Under the pieces are notes generated by a model. The model saw only the letters and a list, made by a program, of their open reading frames with translations, was not told the origin of the DNA and searched no databases. Position numbers and translations under genes: made by a program. Of a stretch of DNA of 64,000 nt, positions 1-8,968 are shown piece after piece (the stretch's first letter is position 1; the number at the start of each line of letters is the position of its first letter). This DNA comes from Chloroflexota bacterium (lineage in GTDB: Bacteria; Chloroflexota; Chloroflexia; Chloroheliales; Chloroheliaceae): positions 1 to 64,000 of the forward strand of contig JAQBPB010000042.1 in the NCBI GenBank assembly GCA_028287745.1, in the 5' to 3' direction.

Positions 1-1
1 C

Positions 2-103
2 GGGCGCGTCCAGGTTATCTACGGCATGGCCGACCAGGCAATCGGCCTGGCCGAAACTATCCGGCCGGTTTTCCAGGCAGAAGACGGCCTTAGTTCTCTG
101 TAA
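2..103 (+). CDS. C-terminal fragment of an unidentified protein
   Basis: An open frame enters from the left edge and ends at TAA 101-103, giving about 33 residues that end in AEDGLSSL. The composition (GMADQAIGLAETIRP) looks like real coding sequence, but the fragment is too short to name a family. The last codons lie in the left terminal inverted repeat of a MITE-like element (about 90-327), so the stop codon may have been supplied by that element. Function unknown. Confidence 0.45.
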   Translation, partial: GRVQVIYGMADQAIGLAETIRPVFQAEDGLSSL

Positions 104-327
104 GGCCAGGCTTGCCTTATTATCCGCCTACCAGGAAGGGCAATTTTCCAGCCAGGTCATCCAAACCGAATAGAGATGGAGCCCTGGTGAAATCCGGGCA
201 AGTTATCGCCTTTACGGTAGCCCAAGGGGCCGAGATGCATTGCTGCGGCTCAGGATGACATGACAAGATGGCTGCCTTTCCTGGGAAACAGGTTTAATGG
301 CAAATTTTACTTTACAGAGTACTTAAT
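90..327. repeat. MITE-like dispersed repeat, copy 1
   Basis: The ends are imperfect inverted repeats: a left arm resembling TTAGTTCTCTGTAAGG and a right arm CTTTACAGAGTACTTAA. Inside is CCAGGAAGGGCAATTTT, also found in the copy near 42.6 kb and, inverted, in the copy near 60.2 kb. The element is about 240 bp, has no coding capacity and sits between the partial gene and the next one. The right half is roughly an inverted copy of the left half, so it could fold into a long hairpin. No transposase is present, so mobilisation in trans is inferred. Confidence 0.6.
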
Positions 328-349
328 TAGCGGAAATTTTAAGAAGAAA

Positions 350-2830
350 ATGGCTCTTAAAGAAAATAATGGTTGTTACGAGTTGCGCTCAGGGGAAGCT
401 GCTCTAACCTGTATTCCGGCCGAAAACGGGCGGTACCGGGTAGCCTATACCGTCGCCGGTAGGCCGGTTTTCACCGTGCCTTCTTTTAGCGGCGGCAATT
501 TCCAGCTTTTTATAGACCGGGTCGCGCCCGATGAAATCCACCCGGCCGGTTTGCAGCTTGGCGGCCAGTGGCACAGCGCCGGGCAGAGTGGCAGTTGGAC
601 CGGCCAGGCCCGGAGTTTAACGGCTAACCCCGGCTGGTTCCGGCTGAGTGCGGCCATTTCCCTGGCCGAAACCTTGCGCCTGGAACGGGCAGACCAGGCT
701 CCTGCCTGGGCCTTTTCCCTGGCGGACCCGCGTTCGGCCGCCCAGGTCAGCCTGGTCAGCCAGCCGACCGGCCATAATCCGCCGGTGGCCTGGCTTCGTT
801 CGAATGACCTACCGGCGGCTTACCTGTGGGATGAGCCGACCGGGACCGAAACGATTATCTTTCCAGACCTGGAAAATTGCGACTGGTTCCAGCGGGACGG
901 TCTAAACCGCCTGGCCGATTACCACACGACCCTGGACGCCGATTGCCGGACTTTTGGCTTCTTGCTCCGGCCTGATAGCGCCCAACGGGCCGCGATTATC
1001 CCGGCCGGAACATATAACCTGAGCTGCTGGTTTTTCCTGGGGAAAAAAGCGGTGAAACCGGGCGCCTGGCAGGCGGTCCGTAATTTAATCGAAGGCTGCG
1101 CGGCCCTGTTGCCCGGGACCCCGGCGATCACTCCGCCCAAAAATATTAGCTGGTTGGAACTGGAGCGGCGCGGGCGCGAAGAACTGATGCTGCCCGGAAT
1201 ATGCTGGCTGGAAGATAAGGTGCGGGGTTACGTTGCCTATGTCCAGGAACCCAGCCAGTTAGCCCGCAACGGCGGCCCGCTGGACGAACGGCTTGAGGCG
1301 ATGGCCTCGCTGGATGTGCTGCCGCCCTGGCTGGCCGCTCTCCGGTTGTGGCCCGACCCGGCCCAGCAAGCCCACTTGCTCAAGGTTGCCGCTGCCCTGG
1401 CTCACCATTACAGCCCGGAATACCGGATATTCGTCAACCAGGTGGACCTGCACAGCGGTTTGCCGCTGGTCAAACATCCTCAGACCCAGGTCGGCCCGGC
1501 CTACGGCGATAGCTGGTACTTTTTTGAGCCGCTCCTGCGCCTGGGCTGGTGTGCCCACCTGACGCCACCGGGCGAGGTGGCCCTGAACTTGCAACAAATC
1601 TTTTTGGTTTCCTGCCAGCGCGCAATTGAATTCATTCGCAAGCACAACTACCACCCGGCCGCTTTCTACGACCCTCTCACCCTGGCTCCATTCAACTACC
1701 CTATCCCGGCTGGCGCGGAAGATCCGGAAATCGAGTTCTGGCACGCTACGGTTCCGGCCGGTTCAAAGCCCTGGCTGAACTGGCTCAATACCTCGCAAAA
1801 CTGGGCCTGCCTGGGACTTTACGCTTATATAATGCTCCAGGCCCACGCGATTAGCGGCGAAGTTACTTTCCGGCAAGAAGCTCTCCGGGCCCTGGATACT
1901 TTAAGCGACTGCCCGCCGGAAACATTGTTCTGGGAACCGTTTGAAATCAGCTATGCTGTCGCGGCGGCGGCTTTAACCGGGAAAAACGACCTGGCCGCTA
2001 ACCTGGCGGCAAACCTGCTGCGTATGGGGTACTGGCACGATGAAACCGGCCTGCCCGGTCCGGCCCGGCCCCGGCGCGGTTTATTCCAGGCCTGGGCCGG
2101 TATCCGGTACCCGGCGCAAAAGGAGAACGGTGAGACTTTATTGCCCTTGCTGGCCTGGCTGCGCCGGGCCGGGCCGTCCACCGAACAGCCGGTTATCACC
2201 GCCATTTTGAAATTCTTCAACCTGGCTCGTGCCAGCGCGCTTTATCACTACAGCCCTGCCCTGCGCGAGGATGAGGTTTACCCGGGCCGCCTGCCCACTC
2301 CGGCGCCCCATATTCCTTTTGAAGATCTCGAAATGTTCGAGTGGTTCGCGCCCATGCATATCAATACTTTCCAGGCTATGCCCGCAATCGGTCAGGCCAG
2401 CGGAGCTTTAGGGCGGGAAATTTACGGCGCGGGTGAAACCACCTGGTTTGCCCTTATGTTCGAAGCCCTGGCCGTAAGTTCCGACCCGACCGTAATGCTT
2501 TTGAACCTGGACCTGTTCGATTGGGAATTAATGGCTGATTTCCCACGCCACCGGGAGCAAAGTTTCATCCTTTACAACCCTGGCGACCCGGTAAATGTGG
2601 CGGTCAACTTCAAAGCCTTGCAGCCAGGTGAAAAGTACCGGGTGCGTCACGGCCAGCGCAGTTTCCTGGCCGTGACGGATGAAACCGGCCACTACACTTT
2701 ACGTAACCTGGCCCTGGCAAAAGATGAATGGTTACGCCTGGAACTACTATTTCAAGGAGAATTTTCAAATGACCTCCCCGGTGAATCAGGTAATAAGTTT
2801 AAACGGGACCTGGCAAATCCAGGATTTTGA
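350..2830 (+). CDS. Large protein of unknown function, probably carbohydrate-related
   Basis: The protein has 826 aa from ATG 350, preceded by AAGAAG. The frame is open from 260, but its first 30 codons lie partly in the MITE-like repeat and read like non-coding sequence, so I reject that start. There is no signal peptide and no family I recognise. The N-terminal 250 residues look beta-rich. The middle and C-terminal parts are rich in Trp, Leu and Ala helices (for example SQNWACLGLYAYIML), compatible with an alpha/alpha toroid of the kind found in glycoside-processing enzymes. The 3' end overlaps the following beta-mannosidase by 62 bases, indicating one operon and perhaps a shared substrate. 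Function by context only. Confidence 0.75.
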   Translation: MALKENNGCYELRSGEAALTCIPAENGRYRVAYTVAGRPVFTVPSFSGGNFQLFIDRVAPDEIHPAGLQLGGQWHSAGQSGSWTGQARSLTANPGWFRLSAAISLAETLRLERADQAPAWAFSLADPRSAAQVSLVSQPTGHNPPVAWLRSNDLPAAYLWDEPTGTETIIFPDLENCDWFQRDGLNRLADYHTTLDADCRTFGFLLRPDSAQRAAIIPAGTYNLSCWFFLGKKAVKPGAWQAVRNLIEGCAALLPGTPAITPPKNISWLELERRGREELMLPGICWLEDKVRGYVAYVQEPSQLARNGGPLDERLEAMASLDVLPPWLAALRLWPDPAQQAHLLKVAAALAHHYSPEYRIFVNQVDLHSGLPLVKHPQTQVGPAYGDSWYFFEPLLRLGWCAHLTPPGEVALNLQQIFLVSCQRAIEFIRKHNYHPAAFYDPLTLAPFNYPIPAGAEDPEIEFWHATVPAGSKPWLNWLNTSQNWACLGLYAYIMLQAHAISGEVTFRQEALRALDTLSDCPPETLFWEPFEISYAVAAAALTGKNDLAANLAANLLRMGYWHDETGLPGPARPRRGLFQAWAGIRYPAQKENGETLLPLLAWLRRAGPSTEQPVITAILKFFNLARASALYHYSPALREDEVYPGRLPTPAPHIPFEDLEMFEWFAPMHINTFQAMPAIGQASGALGREIYGAGETTWFALMFEALAVSSDPTVMLLNLDLFDWELMADFPRHREQSFILYNPGDPVNVAVNFKALQPGEKYRVRHGQRSFLAVTDETGHYTLRNLALAKDEWLRLELLFQGEFSNDLPGESGNKFKRDLANPGF

Positions 2831-5309
2831 GCCGGGAAAAGGGCTGGAGGCCGGGGCTTTCGCCCCTGGGTATCCCAGCCAGGACTGGCTTCCGGCCCAG
2901 GTGCCCGGTGAAGTCCATACCAGCCTGCTGGCGGCGGGCCTTATTCCGGACCCTTTTTATGCTACTAACGTTGAGCAGGTCCAGTGGGTCGAGCGGCGCG
3001 AGTGGTGGTACCGCCTTTCTTTCACCCCGGCTTTAGCCAGCCCGGCGGCCCAGGCGCGGGACCTGCTAACTTTCGAGGGCCTGGATACCTTCGCCACTAT
3101 TTATCTCAACGGGCAAGAACTGGGCAGCCACCGGAACATGTTCAGGCCGGGAGTGTTCGATGTAACCGGCCGCCTGAAGTACGGTGAACCCAATTGCCTG
3201 GCCGTCCGGCTCGACCCGCCTTATTTGTATGTAGAAGGTAAGAGTATTCCGGGCCAGTGGGGCGATTACAACGCTAACCAGCGCGTCTTTGCCCGCAAAA
3301 CCCAGTCGCATTTTTCCTGGGACTGGGCTCCCCGGCTGGTAAACCTGGGGCTGTGGCAGCCGGTAAAGCTGGAACGGTTTCAAACCGCCCGGCTGCACTT
3401 CCCTTACCTGCAAACCCTTGAAGCCACTCCCCGTGAAGCGCTCCTGCGCCTGGTCGCCGGGGTCGAAAACTGGGGCGCCCGGCCTGAAGGTCTGCTGGTT
3501 AAAGCCACTTTGCGCCGGGGTGACGCGGTGGTGACGCTTGACGCCCCGGTGTTGGAAGGCCAGGCCAGCGGCTCCTTAACCGTTGAAAACCCGGCCCTGT
3601 GGTGGCCGAACGGTTTTGGCGAACCTACCCTGTATGAGCTGGAAGTAACCCTCTGGCAGGGCCAGACGTTGCTGGATACCTTTAGCGACCGGGTGGGCTT
3701 GCGCACCCTGTCGCTGGACCGTTCGCCCGACCCGGCTGAACCGGGCACCGAGTCCTTTACTTTCGTGGTCAACGGCGTGCCCATTTTTGCCAAAGGGGCC
3801 AACTGGATTCCGGCTGACCTGCTGAACGGCCGCATTACGCCGGGCCGCTATGAGGAATTATTTCGCCTGCTGGTAGAGGCCCACGGCAATATGCTGCGGG
3901 TGTGGGGCGGCGGCCAGTACGAGCCGGACGCTTTCTACCGCCTGGCCGATGAAATGGGGATTCTTATCTGGCAGGACTTCATGTTCGCCTGCGGCCTCTA
4001 CCCGGATTTCGACCCGGCCTTTGTGGAGGAGGTCCGGCAAGAAGCGGAATATCAGGTCCGGCGGTTGCGCAACCGGCCCTGCCTGGCCCTGTGGGTCGGC
4101 AATAACGAAAACGATTGGGTCGAAGACTCTACTCGCTGGCAGGAACCCGGCCACGATTTCCCCGGAAAGTACCTGTACCACCAGCTTTTGCCGGAAATAA
4201 CCGCCCGGCTTGACCCCAGCCGCCCGTATTGGCCCTCCAGTCCTTATGGCGGCAACGACCACAATGGCGAACAGGCCGGGGATGCCCACAACTGGAGCGT
4301 CTGGCATGGTAACGTGGCTCCCCGCCGCTTCGGTGAGGAGCCCGCCCGCGATTGGAGCCCGCAGGGCGTTTCCTACCGCCATTATGGGCAGGACTTGAGC
4401 CGGTTTGCCTCGGAATTTGGCATTCACGCCCTGCCGGTGCTGGAAACCCTTCGCCGGAATGTCCCAGAAACAGAGCTTTACTTTGGGTCGCCCGGCTTAC
4501 TTTTCCGCAACAAAGATAACCCAAAAGACAAAGGCAATATGCTGATGCAGGCCCATACCGGCTTGCCTGGCGACCTGGCAGAATACATTGATTTTTCGAT
4601 GATTACCCAGGCCGAAGGTTTGAAATTCGGGATTGAGCATTTCCGGCGGCGCATGTTCCACTGCTCGGGTACGCTGGTCTGGCAGTGGAACGACTGCTGG
4701 CCGGGCCTTACCTGGGCCGTACTGGATTATTATACTTTTCCGAAGGCGGGTTATTTCTATGTAAAGCGGGCCTTTGCGCCGGTCCTGGCTTCGTTCAAGG
4801 ACGAACCGGGCGGTGGGGTGAGCCTGTGGCTGACCAATGATACCCTGGCGCCGGTCAGCGAAACGCTTACCTGGACCCAGGCTACTTTTGCGGGCGCGAC
4901 CCTGCAACAGGCGACTATCCAGGCGGAAATTGGCCCTAATTCCAGCCGCCAGGTGGCCCTTATTTCGCCCGGCCAATCTGGACCAGGCGACCGCCGCCAG
5001 GAGTTTTTGTGGGTAAGCGGCAGCCGCCCCGGGACCGCTTCCAACCGCCACTTTTTTGCCGAAATCAAGGACCTGGTCCGGGAAAGACCGGCCCTGCAGG
5101 TGGAGTGGGAGCAAGACGGCACTAGCTGGCTGGCTCACCTGAGCAGCCCCGGTTATGCCTACTTTGTCCACCTTTTCCTGCCCCAGGAAGGCACGCGCTA
5201 TTCCGATAACTGGTTTGACCTCTTTCCCGGCGAAACCCGGACCATCCGGGTCTGGCGCCTGGACGGCCAACCGGTTGAACCCGGCAAGATAGAAATAGGC
5301 TGGCGTTAA
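2769..5309 (+). CDS. Beta-mannosidase-like glycoside hydrolase family 2 protein
   Basis: The protein has 846 aa from ATG 2769, chosen because AAGGAG (2754-2759) lies nine bases upstream; the frame is open further left but only through the end of the previous gene. GH2 layout: N-terminal jelly-roll (SLNGTWQIQDFEPG), immunoglobulin-like domain, then a TIM barrel. The acid/base Glu is expected in LWVGNNEND and the nucleophile Glu in ASEFGIHALP; both are present. VWGGGQYEPDAFYRLADEMG is typical of exo-beta-mannosidases. There is no signal peptide, so it should act in the cytoplasm on imported manno-oligosaccharides. Other GH2 exo-activities cannot be excluded. Confidence 0.9.
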   Translation: MTSPVNQVISLNGTWQIQDFEPGKGLEAGAFAPGYPSQDWLPAQVPGEVHTSLLAAGLIPDPFYATNVEQVQWVERREWWYRLSFTPALASPAAQARDLLTFEGLDTFATIYLNGQELGSHRNMFRPGVFDVTGRLKYGEPNCLAVRLDPPYLYVEGKSIPGQWGDYNANQRVFARKTQSHFSWDWAPRLVNLGLWQPVKLERFQTARLHFPYLQTLEATPREALLRLVAGVENWGARPEGLLVKATLRRGDAVVTLDAPVLEGQASGSLTVENPALWWPNGFGEPTLYELEVTLWQGQTLLDTFSDRVGLRTLSLDRSPDPAEPGTESFTFVVNGVPIFAKGANWIPADLLNGRITPGRYEELFRLLVEAHGNMLRVWGGGQYEPDAFYRLADEMGILIWQDFMFACGLYPDFDPAFVEEVRQEAEYQVRRLRNRPCLALWVGNNENDWVEDSTRWQEPGHDFPGKYLYHQLLPEITARLDPSRPYWPSSPYGGNDHNGEQAGDAHNWSVWHGNVAPRRFGEEPARDWSPQGVSYRHYGQDLSRFASEFGIHALPVLETLRRNVPETELYFGSPGLLFRNKDNPKDKGNMLMQAHTGLPGDLAEYIDFSMITQAEGLKFGIEHFRRRMFHCSGTLVWQWNDCWPGLTWAVLDYYTFPKAGYFYVKRAFAPVLASFKDEPGGGVSLWLTNDTLAPVSETLTWTQATFAGATLQQATIQAEIGPNSSRQVALISPGQSGPGDRRQEFLWVSGSRPGTASNRHFFAEIKDLVRERPALQVEWEQDGTSWLAHLSSPGYAYFVHLFLPQEGTRYSDNWFDLFPGETRTIRVWRLDGQPVEPGKIEIGWR

Positions 5310-5373
5310 AACTTTTCCCGCTAAATACGCCGTAACCTAGCTTTACTGGCGGCTGGTTTGCCCATAAGCCAAA

Positions 5374-5458
5374 ACGAAAACCCGGTCATTCTGTAGATAG
5401 CCCGCCCCTTTTAACGCGGTCGTTAGTACCGCCTTATACAGAATGACCGGGTTTTCGT
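5374..5458. terminator. Perfect 22-bp inverted repeat after the beta-mannosidase
   Basis: Arms at 5374-5395 and 5437-5458 are perfectly complementary over 22 bases (starting ACGAAAACCCGGTCATTC). The 41-base loop holds a smaller GCGGT/ACCGC hairpin. It can end transcription from the mannosidase operon, but there is no classical T-run, so a small palindromic repeat element is an alternative. The rest of 5310-5891 holds only promoter module A and AT-rich leader. Confidence 0.5.
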
Positions 5459-5575
5459 CCAGTATTAATCTTTTACAGTAAGTTCCGGCAGGTCTTTTCC
5501 AATTACCCTGCGGCCTGTGATAATTCCGGACCTGTAAAAAAAGAATATTAGATTATTTGAAATTTGGCCTGATCT

Positions 5576-5640
5576 ATACCTATTAAATATATTATAAGAT
5601 AAAACAAATATTGGACATACTGATTTATTGCTTGTACTAT
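5576..5640 (+). promoter_or_regulatory. LysR-type promoter module A
   Basis: Reading toward the Rieske gene at 5892: ATAC-N7-ATAT (5576-5590), 20 bases ending in GATAAAACAAATA, -35 TTGGAC (5611-5616), an 18-base spacer, -10 TACTAT (5635-5640). The spacing is identical to the other modules. Predicted start of transcription is near 5647, giving a leader of about 245 nt. Confidence 0.85.
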
Positions 5641-5891
5641 AAATATACAAGTTATTATAATTAAATATTCTGACTCTATGGAAAATGGCCCGCAAGTTTT
5701 AATAACATATTTTTAATAAAAACCTGGTTTTAGAAACCGCCTGGCGCAAAATACCGCTGCCCGGTGTTAAAAATAGAATTTTTCAGCTTTTCCTGAAAAT
5801 AAATAGTTACTCAAGTTTTGATTAGATTTGGGCTCAATCCAGGCAAGTTGATTGGCCCTGAATCAAATTACAACAAGCAGAGGGAGCAAAG

Positions 5892-7142
5892 ATGCTTAGT
5901 AAAGAACAAAATGAGTTATTGTGCCGGATTGGACCCGGTACCTCTATGGGTCAGGCCATTCGCCAGGTCTGGGTACCCGCTGTGCGGTCGTCCAATTTAG
6001 AGGTTGATGGAGCGCCTCAGCGCGTGCGTGTGCTAGGGCAGGACTTTGTAGCCTTCCGGGATACCAACGGGCGAGTGGGCTTCCTGGACGAAGCTTGTCC
6101 TCACCGTGGGGTGTCGCTGGCTTTAGGGCGCAATGAAGAGTGCGGGCTGCGCTGCATCTTTCACGGCTGGAAAATGAACGTGGACGGCCAGGTGGTCGAA
6201 GTGCCTTCGGAACCGGCGGGCTCTAACCTGGCTTCCAAAGTACGGGTTAATAATTATAAGGTCCATGAAGCCGGTGGCCTGGTGTGGGTCTACCTGGGCA
6301 AAGAGGAAGAAGCGCCCCAGTTTCCGGACTTTGGTTTCGAAAACTTACCGCCCGAAAATGTGCTGGTCCGCAAATCCATCGTGCATTGCAACTGGGTCGG
6401 CCTGGTAGAAGGCTTGCTTGACTCGTCGCATGTCACTTCCCTGCACACAGCCTGGTTGCCTCACGGTGACGCCGCGATGACCGGCCCGAATGCCGGTATG
6501 ATGGGCGCCCTGTCCGTTCAGTATGAGATTCACGACCGGCCTTACGGTTATATGGCTAACGCCAAGCGGAAGCTCAAGGACGGGACTTACGTTAATCGCA
6601 AGAGCGAATATGTCCTGCCGTTTTTCTGCCTGATACCCAGTACGGTCAAGAACCTGTACAACGTCAATATCGTAATGCCCATTGACGATGAACACACCGA
6701 TTTCTGGTTGATCAACTGGGACCCCACCGGCCCGCTTACCGCCGCCGCCGTGGATCAGGTTCTAAACCTGGGCCAACTGAGTACGAATGCGGATAACTTG
6801 TATGAGGATCGCGTTGCAGCGGATGGACGCTGGGGCCAGGACCGCGAGCTTATGGCGAGAGATCCCCATAGTGTCGGCTTCAAATCGCTCCCAATCGAGG
6901 ACCTGGCCGTTACCGAAAGCCAGGGCGCTATCGCCGACCGTTCCAAGGAACACCTGGGCGCCAGCGATATTGCTATTATCCGCATGCGCCGCGCTCTGCT
7001 CGAAATGGTGCGGGTTTACCAGGAAACCGGGGTATTACCTATCTATAATCAGCCAATTGATTACACTAACATCCGGCCGGTCCACGAACTGCTGGACAAG
7101 AACGGTGATAAGATTCACTTTGAAGTCGTGTTGAAGGCATAA
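5892..7142 (+). CDS. Rieske non-haem iron oxygenase, alpha subunit (paralogue 1)
   Basis: A 416-aa protein of the phthalate dioxygenase / aromatic O-demethylase type, with AGGGAG upstream of the ATG. The Rieske [2Fe-2S] ligands are Cys69, His71, Cys88 and His91 (CPH...CIFH). The mononuclear iron motif is LLDSSHVTSLH, with His180 and His185. Such enzymes hydroxylate or O-demethylate aromatic acids and need an electron-transfer partner. The gene is monocistronic: module A lies upstream and a strong terminator directly downstream. It differs from the other paralogues mainly in the C-terminal catalytic domain. The substrate cannot be read from sequence. Confidence 0.93.
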   Translation: MLSKEQNELLCRIGPGTSMGQAIRQVWVPAVRSSNLEVDGAPQRVRVLGQDFVAFRDTNGRVGFLDEACPHRGVSLALGRNEECGLRCIFHGWKMNVDGQVVEVPSEPAGSNLASKVRVNNYKVHEAGGLVWVYLGKEEEAPQFPDFGFENLPPENVLVRKSIVHCNWVGLVEGLLDSSHVTSLHTAWLPHGDAAMTGPNAGMMGALSVQYEIHDRPYGYMANAKRKLKDGTYVNRKSEYVLPFFCLIPSTVKNLYNVNIVMPIDDEHTDFWLINWDPTGPLTAAAVDQVLNLGQLSTNADNLYEDRVAADGRWGQDRELMARDPHSVGFKSLPIEDLAVTESQGAIADRSKEHLGASDIAIIRMRRALLEMVRVYQETGVLPIYNQPIDYTNIRPVHELLDKNGDKIHFEVVLKA

Positions 7143-7149
7143 TTCAACT

Positions 7150-7197
7150 AAAAAGCCCGGAATGTCCTGTTAACCAGGCATTCCGGGCTTTTTAGTT
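7150..7197. terminator. Bidirectional rho-independent terminator
   Basis: A 15-bp stem (7150-7164 with 7179-7193, AAAAAGCCCGGAATG and its complement) is flanked by A and T runs. It lies between the convergent Rieske gene and the VOC dioxygenase gene and serves both strands. Confidence 0.9.
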
Positions 7198-7239
7198 AGG
7201 GCTCTTTTTAGTGTCTTTGTTTAGTGCAATTTCTTGAAG

Positions 7240-7686
7240 CTAAAGGTAGAGCGGCTTGGTCGGGGTAAGCACGGCTGAGGGGTCGTTTTGCCAGATAGCC
7301 GGGTCGGCATCCACATATACTTCCAGTTCATTGCCGTCCGGGTCGAGGATATAAAGGCTCTTGGAGACGGTATGATCGCTTATACCGACTATATGTACTC
7401 CGGCCGCTTCCATGTCAGCTTTGGCGGCTTTTAACTCCTCCAGGCTGTTGCCAATTTTCAGCCCAAAGTGATAAAGACCGGCCCGCCTGCCGTGTACCGG
7501 CAACGGGGCATCCTTACCGACTTCAATCAGTAATAATTCGTGATGGGTCCGGCCGGAAGTAAAGGCTTGCTTGCCGGGCCGGGCCGGTTCAATCGCGTCA
7601 AAGCCCAGGATATCCCGGTAAAAGTGGACCGATTTAGCCAGGTCTCGCACGAACAATACAATGTGGCCCAACTCCATAATTTTCAT
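7240..7686 (-). CDS. VOC/glyoxalase-fold protein, catechol 2,3-dioxygenase-like
   Basis: A 148-aa single VOC-module protein with AAGGAG before the ATG. Metal-ligand candidates are His8 (ELGHIVLFV), the His in GLYHFGLK and the Glu in DGNELEVYVD; SLYILDPDGNELEVY is typical of CatE-like type I extradiol dioxygenases. It is the last gene of the three-gene operon led by module B, after two Rieske oxygenases, so it may cleave a catechol they make. Glyoxalase or other VOC activities are alternatives. This would be a second ring-cleavage enzyme besides the LigB-like one. Confidence 0.8.
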   Translation of the reverse strand: MKIMELGHIVLFVRDLAKSVHFYRDILGFDAIEPARPGKQAFTSGRTHHELLLIEVGKDAPLPVHGRRAGLYHFGLKIGNSLEELKAAKADMEAAGVHIVGISDHTVSKSLYILDPDGNELEVYVDADPAIWQNDPSAVLTPTKPLYL

Positions 7687-7708
7687 CTGATTCTCCTTTT
7701 AAAGCGGT

Positions 7709-8941
7709 CTAGGATATTTCGACCCGGTTTCCCGCCGGAGCAATGATCTCATGGACGGCTCTGATTTTGTGGTAATCTATCTCATTCGTATGGATACGGG
7801 GTTGTTTACCGGCCTGGTAATCGCGGGCCAGGTCCAGCAAGAGCCGCCGCATCCGGATTATGGCTATATCACTGGCCCCCAGGTGTTCTCTGGTGCGGTC
7901 GGTAATCTTGCCCTGGCTCTTTGTAACGGCAAAATCCTCGATTGGCAGGGCCTCGAACCCGGCGTAAAAGCCTTTTTTCATCAGCTCGCGGTCCTGGCCC
8001 CACACTTTTTCAGGGCCGTAACTCGGCTGGTAATAGTTGTCGGGGTCCGGGCCCAGTTTCCCGGCGTTTCTCCTCAAATCTACGGTTGGGCCGTCCAGGG
8101 GACCGTCCGTATCCCAGGCCATACCCCAGAAGTTGGTGGTTTCGTCATCCACCGGGACCGGCATTGTAACGCTGCGCATTGTTTTAAGCGTGCTGGGAAT
8201 AAAACAGTTCCAGGGCAGGACATATTGGGTATAGCGGTTGACCGACGTGCCGTCGGGCAAAAGCCGTTTCGCCGCCGCCGTGAAGCCGTAAGCGCGTTCT
8301 TCAATTTCGTAAGTTGGCGCAAGGGCTCCCATTACCCCGGCGTTAGGCCCGGTCAGAGCCTCCTGACCCTTGGGAAGCCAGGCTTTATGCAAAGAACTGA
8401 CGTGCGACGAGTCAAGTAAGCCTTCAACCAGCCCGACCCAGTTGCTTTCGACAATGGCTTTGCGGACTACCACGTTTTCCGGGGGTAAGTCAATAAACTC
8501 AAAGGCCGGGAACTGGGGTGGCTCGCTGCCTTTACCCAGCCAGACCCACACCAGGCCACCGGCTTCCCGCACCGGGTAATGGTTAACCCTGACCTTGGAA
8601 GCCAGGTTAGAGCCCTGCGGCTCCGATGGTACTTCGACCACCTGGCCGTCCACGTTCATTTTCCAGCCGTGAAAGATACAGCGCAGCCCGCACTCTTCGT
8701 TGCGCCCTAAAGCCAGCGATACCCCACGGTGAGGGCAAGCTTCGTCCAGGAAGCCCACTCGCCCGTTGGTATCCCGGAAGGCCACGAAACTCTCGCCAAA
8801 CAGGCGCACCCGTTCCGGCGCGCCGTCAATTTCCAGTTTAGCCGACCTGAGAGCAGGTGTCCAGAACTGGCGCAGCACCTGGCCCATCGGGGTACCTGGG
8901 CCTACCCTGGTCAGTAATTCGTTATTTTCCTTACTTAGCAT
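7709..8941 (-). CDS. Rieske non-haem iron oxygenase, alpha subunit (paralogue 2)
   Basis: 410 aa. It has the Rieske motif CPHRGVSLALGR...CIFH and the iron-site motif LLDSSHVSSLH at the same positions as paralogue 1. The start MLSKENNELL is shared by the family; only a weak GGAT-type ribosome site precedes it, suggesting coupling to the gene 27 bases upstream. It is the middle gene of the module B operon. Its Rieske-domain DNA (8595-8842) is almost identical to that of the next paralogue (9843-10090), with about four differences in 248 bases by eye, while the catalytic domains differ clearly. Substrate unknown. Confidence 0.92.
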   Translation of the reverse strand: MLSKENNELLTRVGPGTPMGQVLRQFWTPALRSAKLEIDGAPERVRLFGESFVAFRDTNGRVGFLDEACPHRGVSLALGRNEECGLRCIFHGWKMNVDGQVVEVPSEPQGSNLASKVRVNHYPVREAGGLVWVWLGKGSEPPQFPAFEFIDLPPENVVVRKAIVESNWVGLVEGLLDSSHVSSLHKAWLPKGQEALTGPNAGVMGALAPTYEIEERAYGFTAAAKRLLPDGTSVNRYTQYVLPWNCFIPSTLKTMRSVTMPVPVDDETTNFWGMAWDTDGPLDGPTVDLRRNAGKLGPDPDNYYQPSYGPEKVWGQDRELMKKGFYAGFEALPIEDFAVTKSQGKITDRTREHLGASDIAIIRMRRLLLDLARDYQAGKQPRIHTNEIDYHKIRAVHEIIAPAGNRVEIS

Positions 8942-8968
8942 TTATCATTATCCAATCTTGTGCATACA

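Noticed and set aside
260-349. N-terminal extension of the 826-aa protein
   Set aside because: The first 30 codons come largely from the MITE-like repeat; ATG 350 has a better ribosome site.
5465-5695. Minus-strand open frame upstream of Rieske paralogue 1
   Set aside because: AT-rich, no ribosome site, overlaps promoter module A and its leader; composition is not protein-like.
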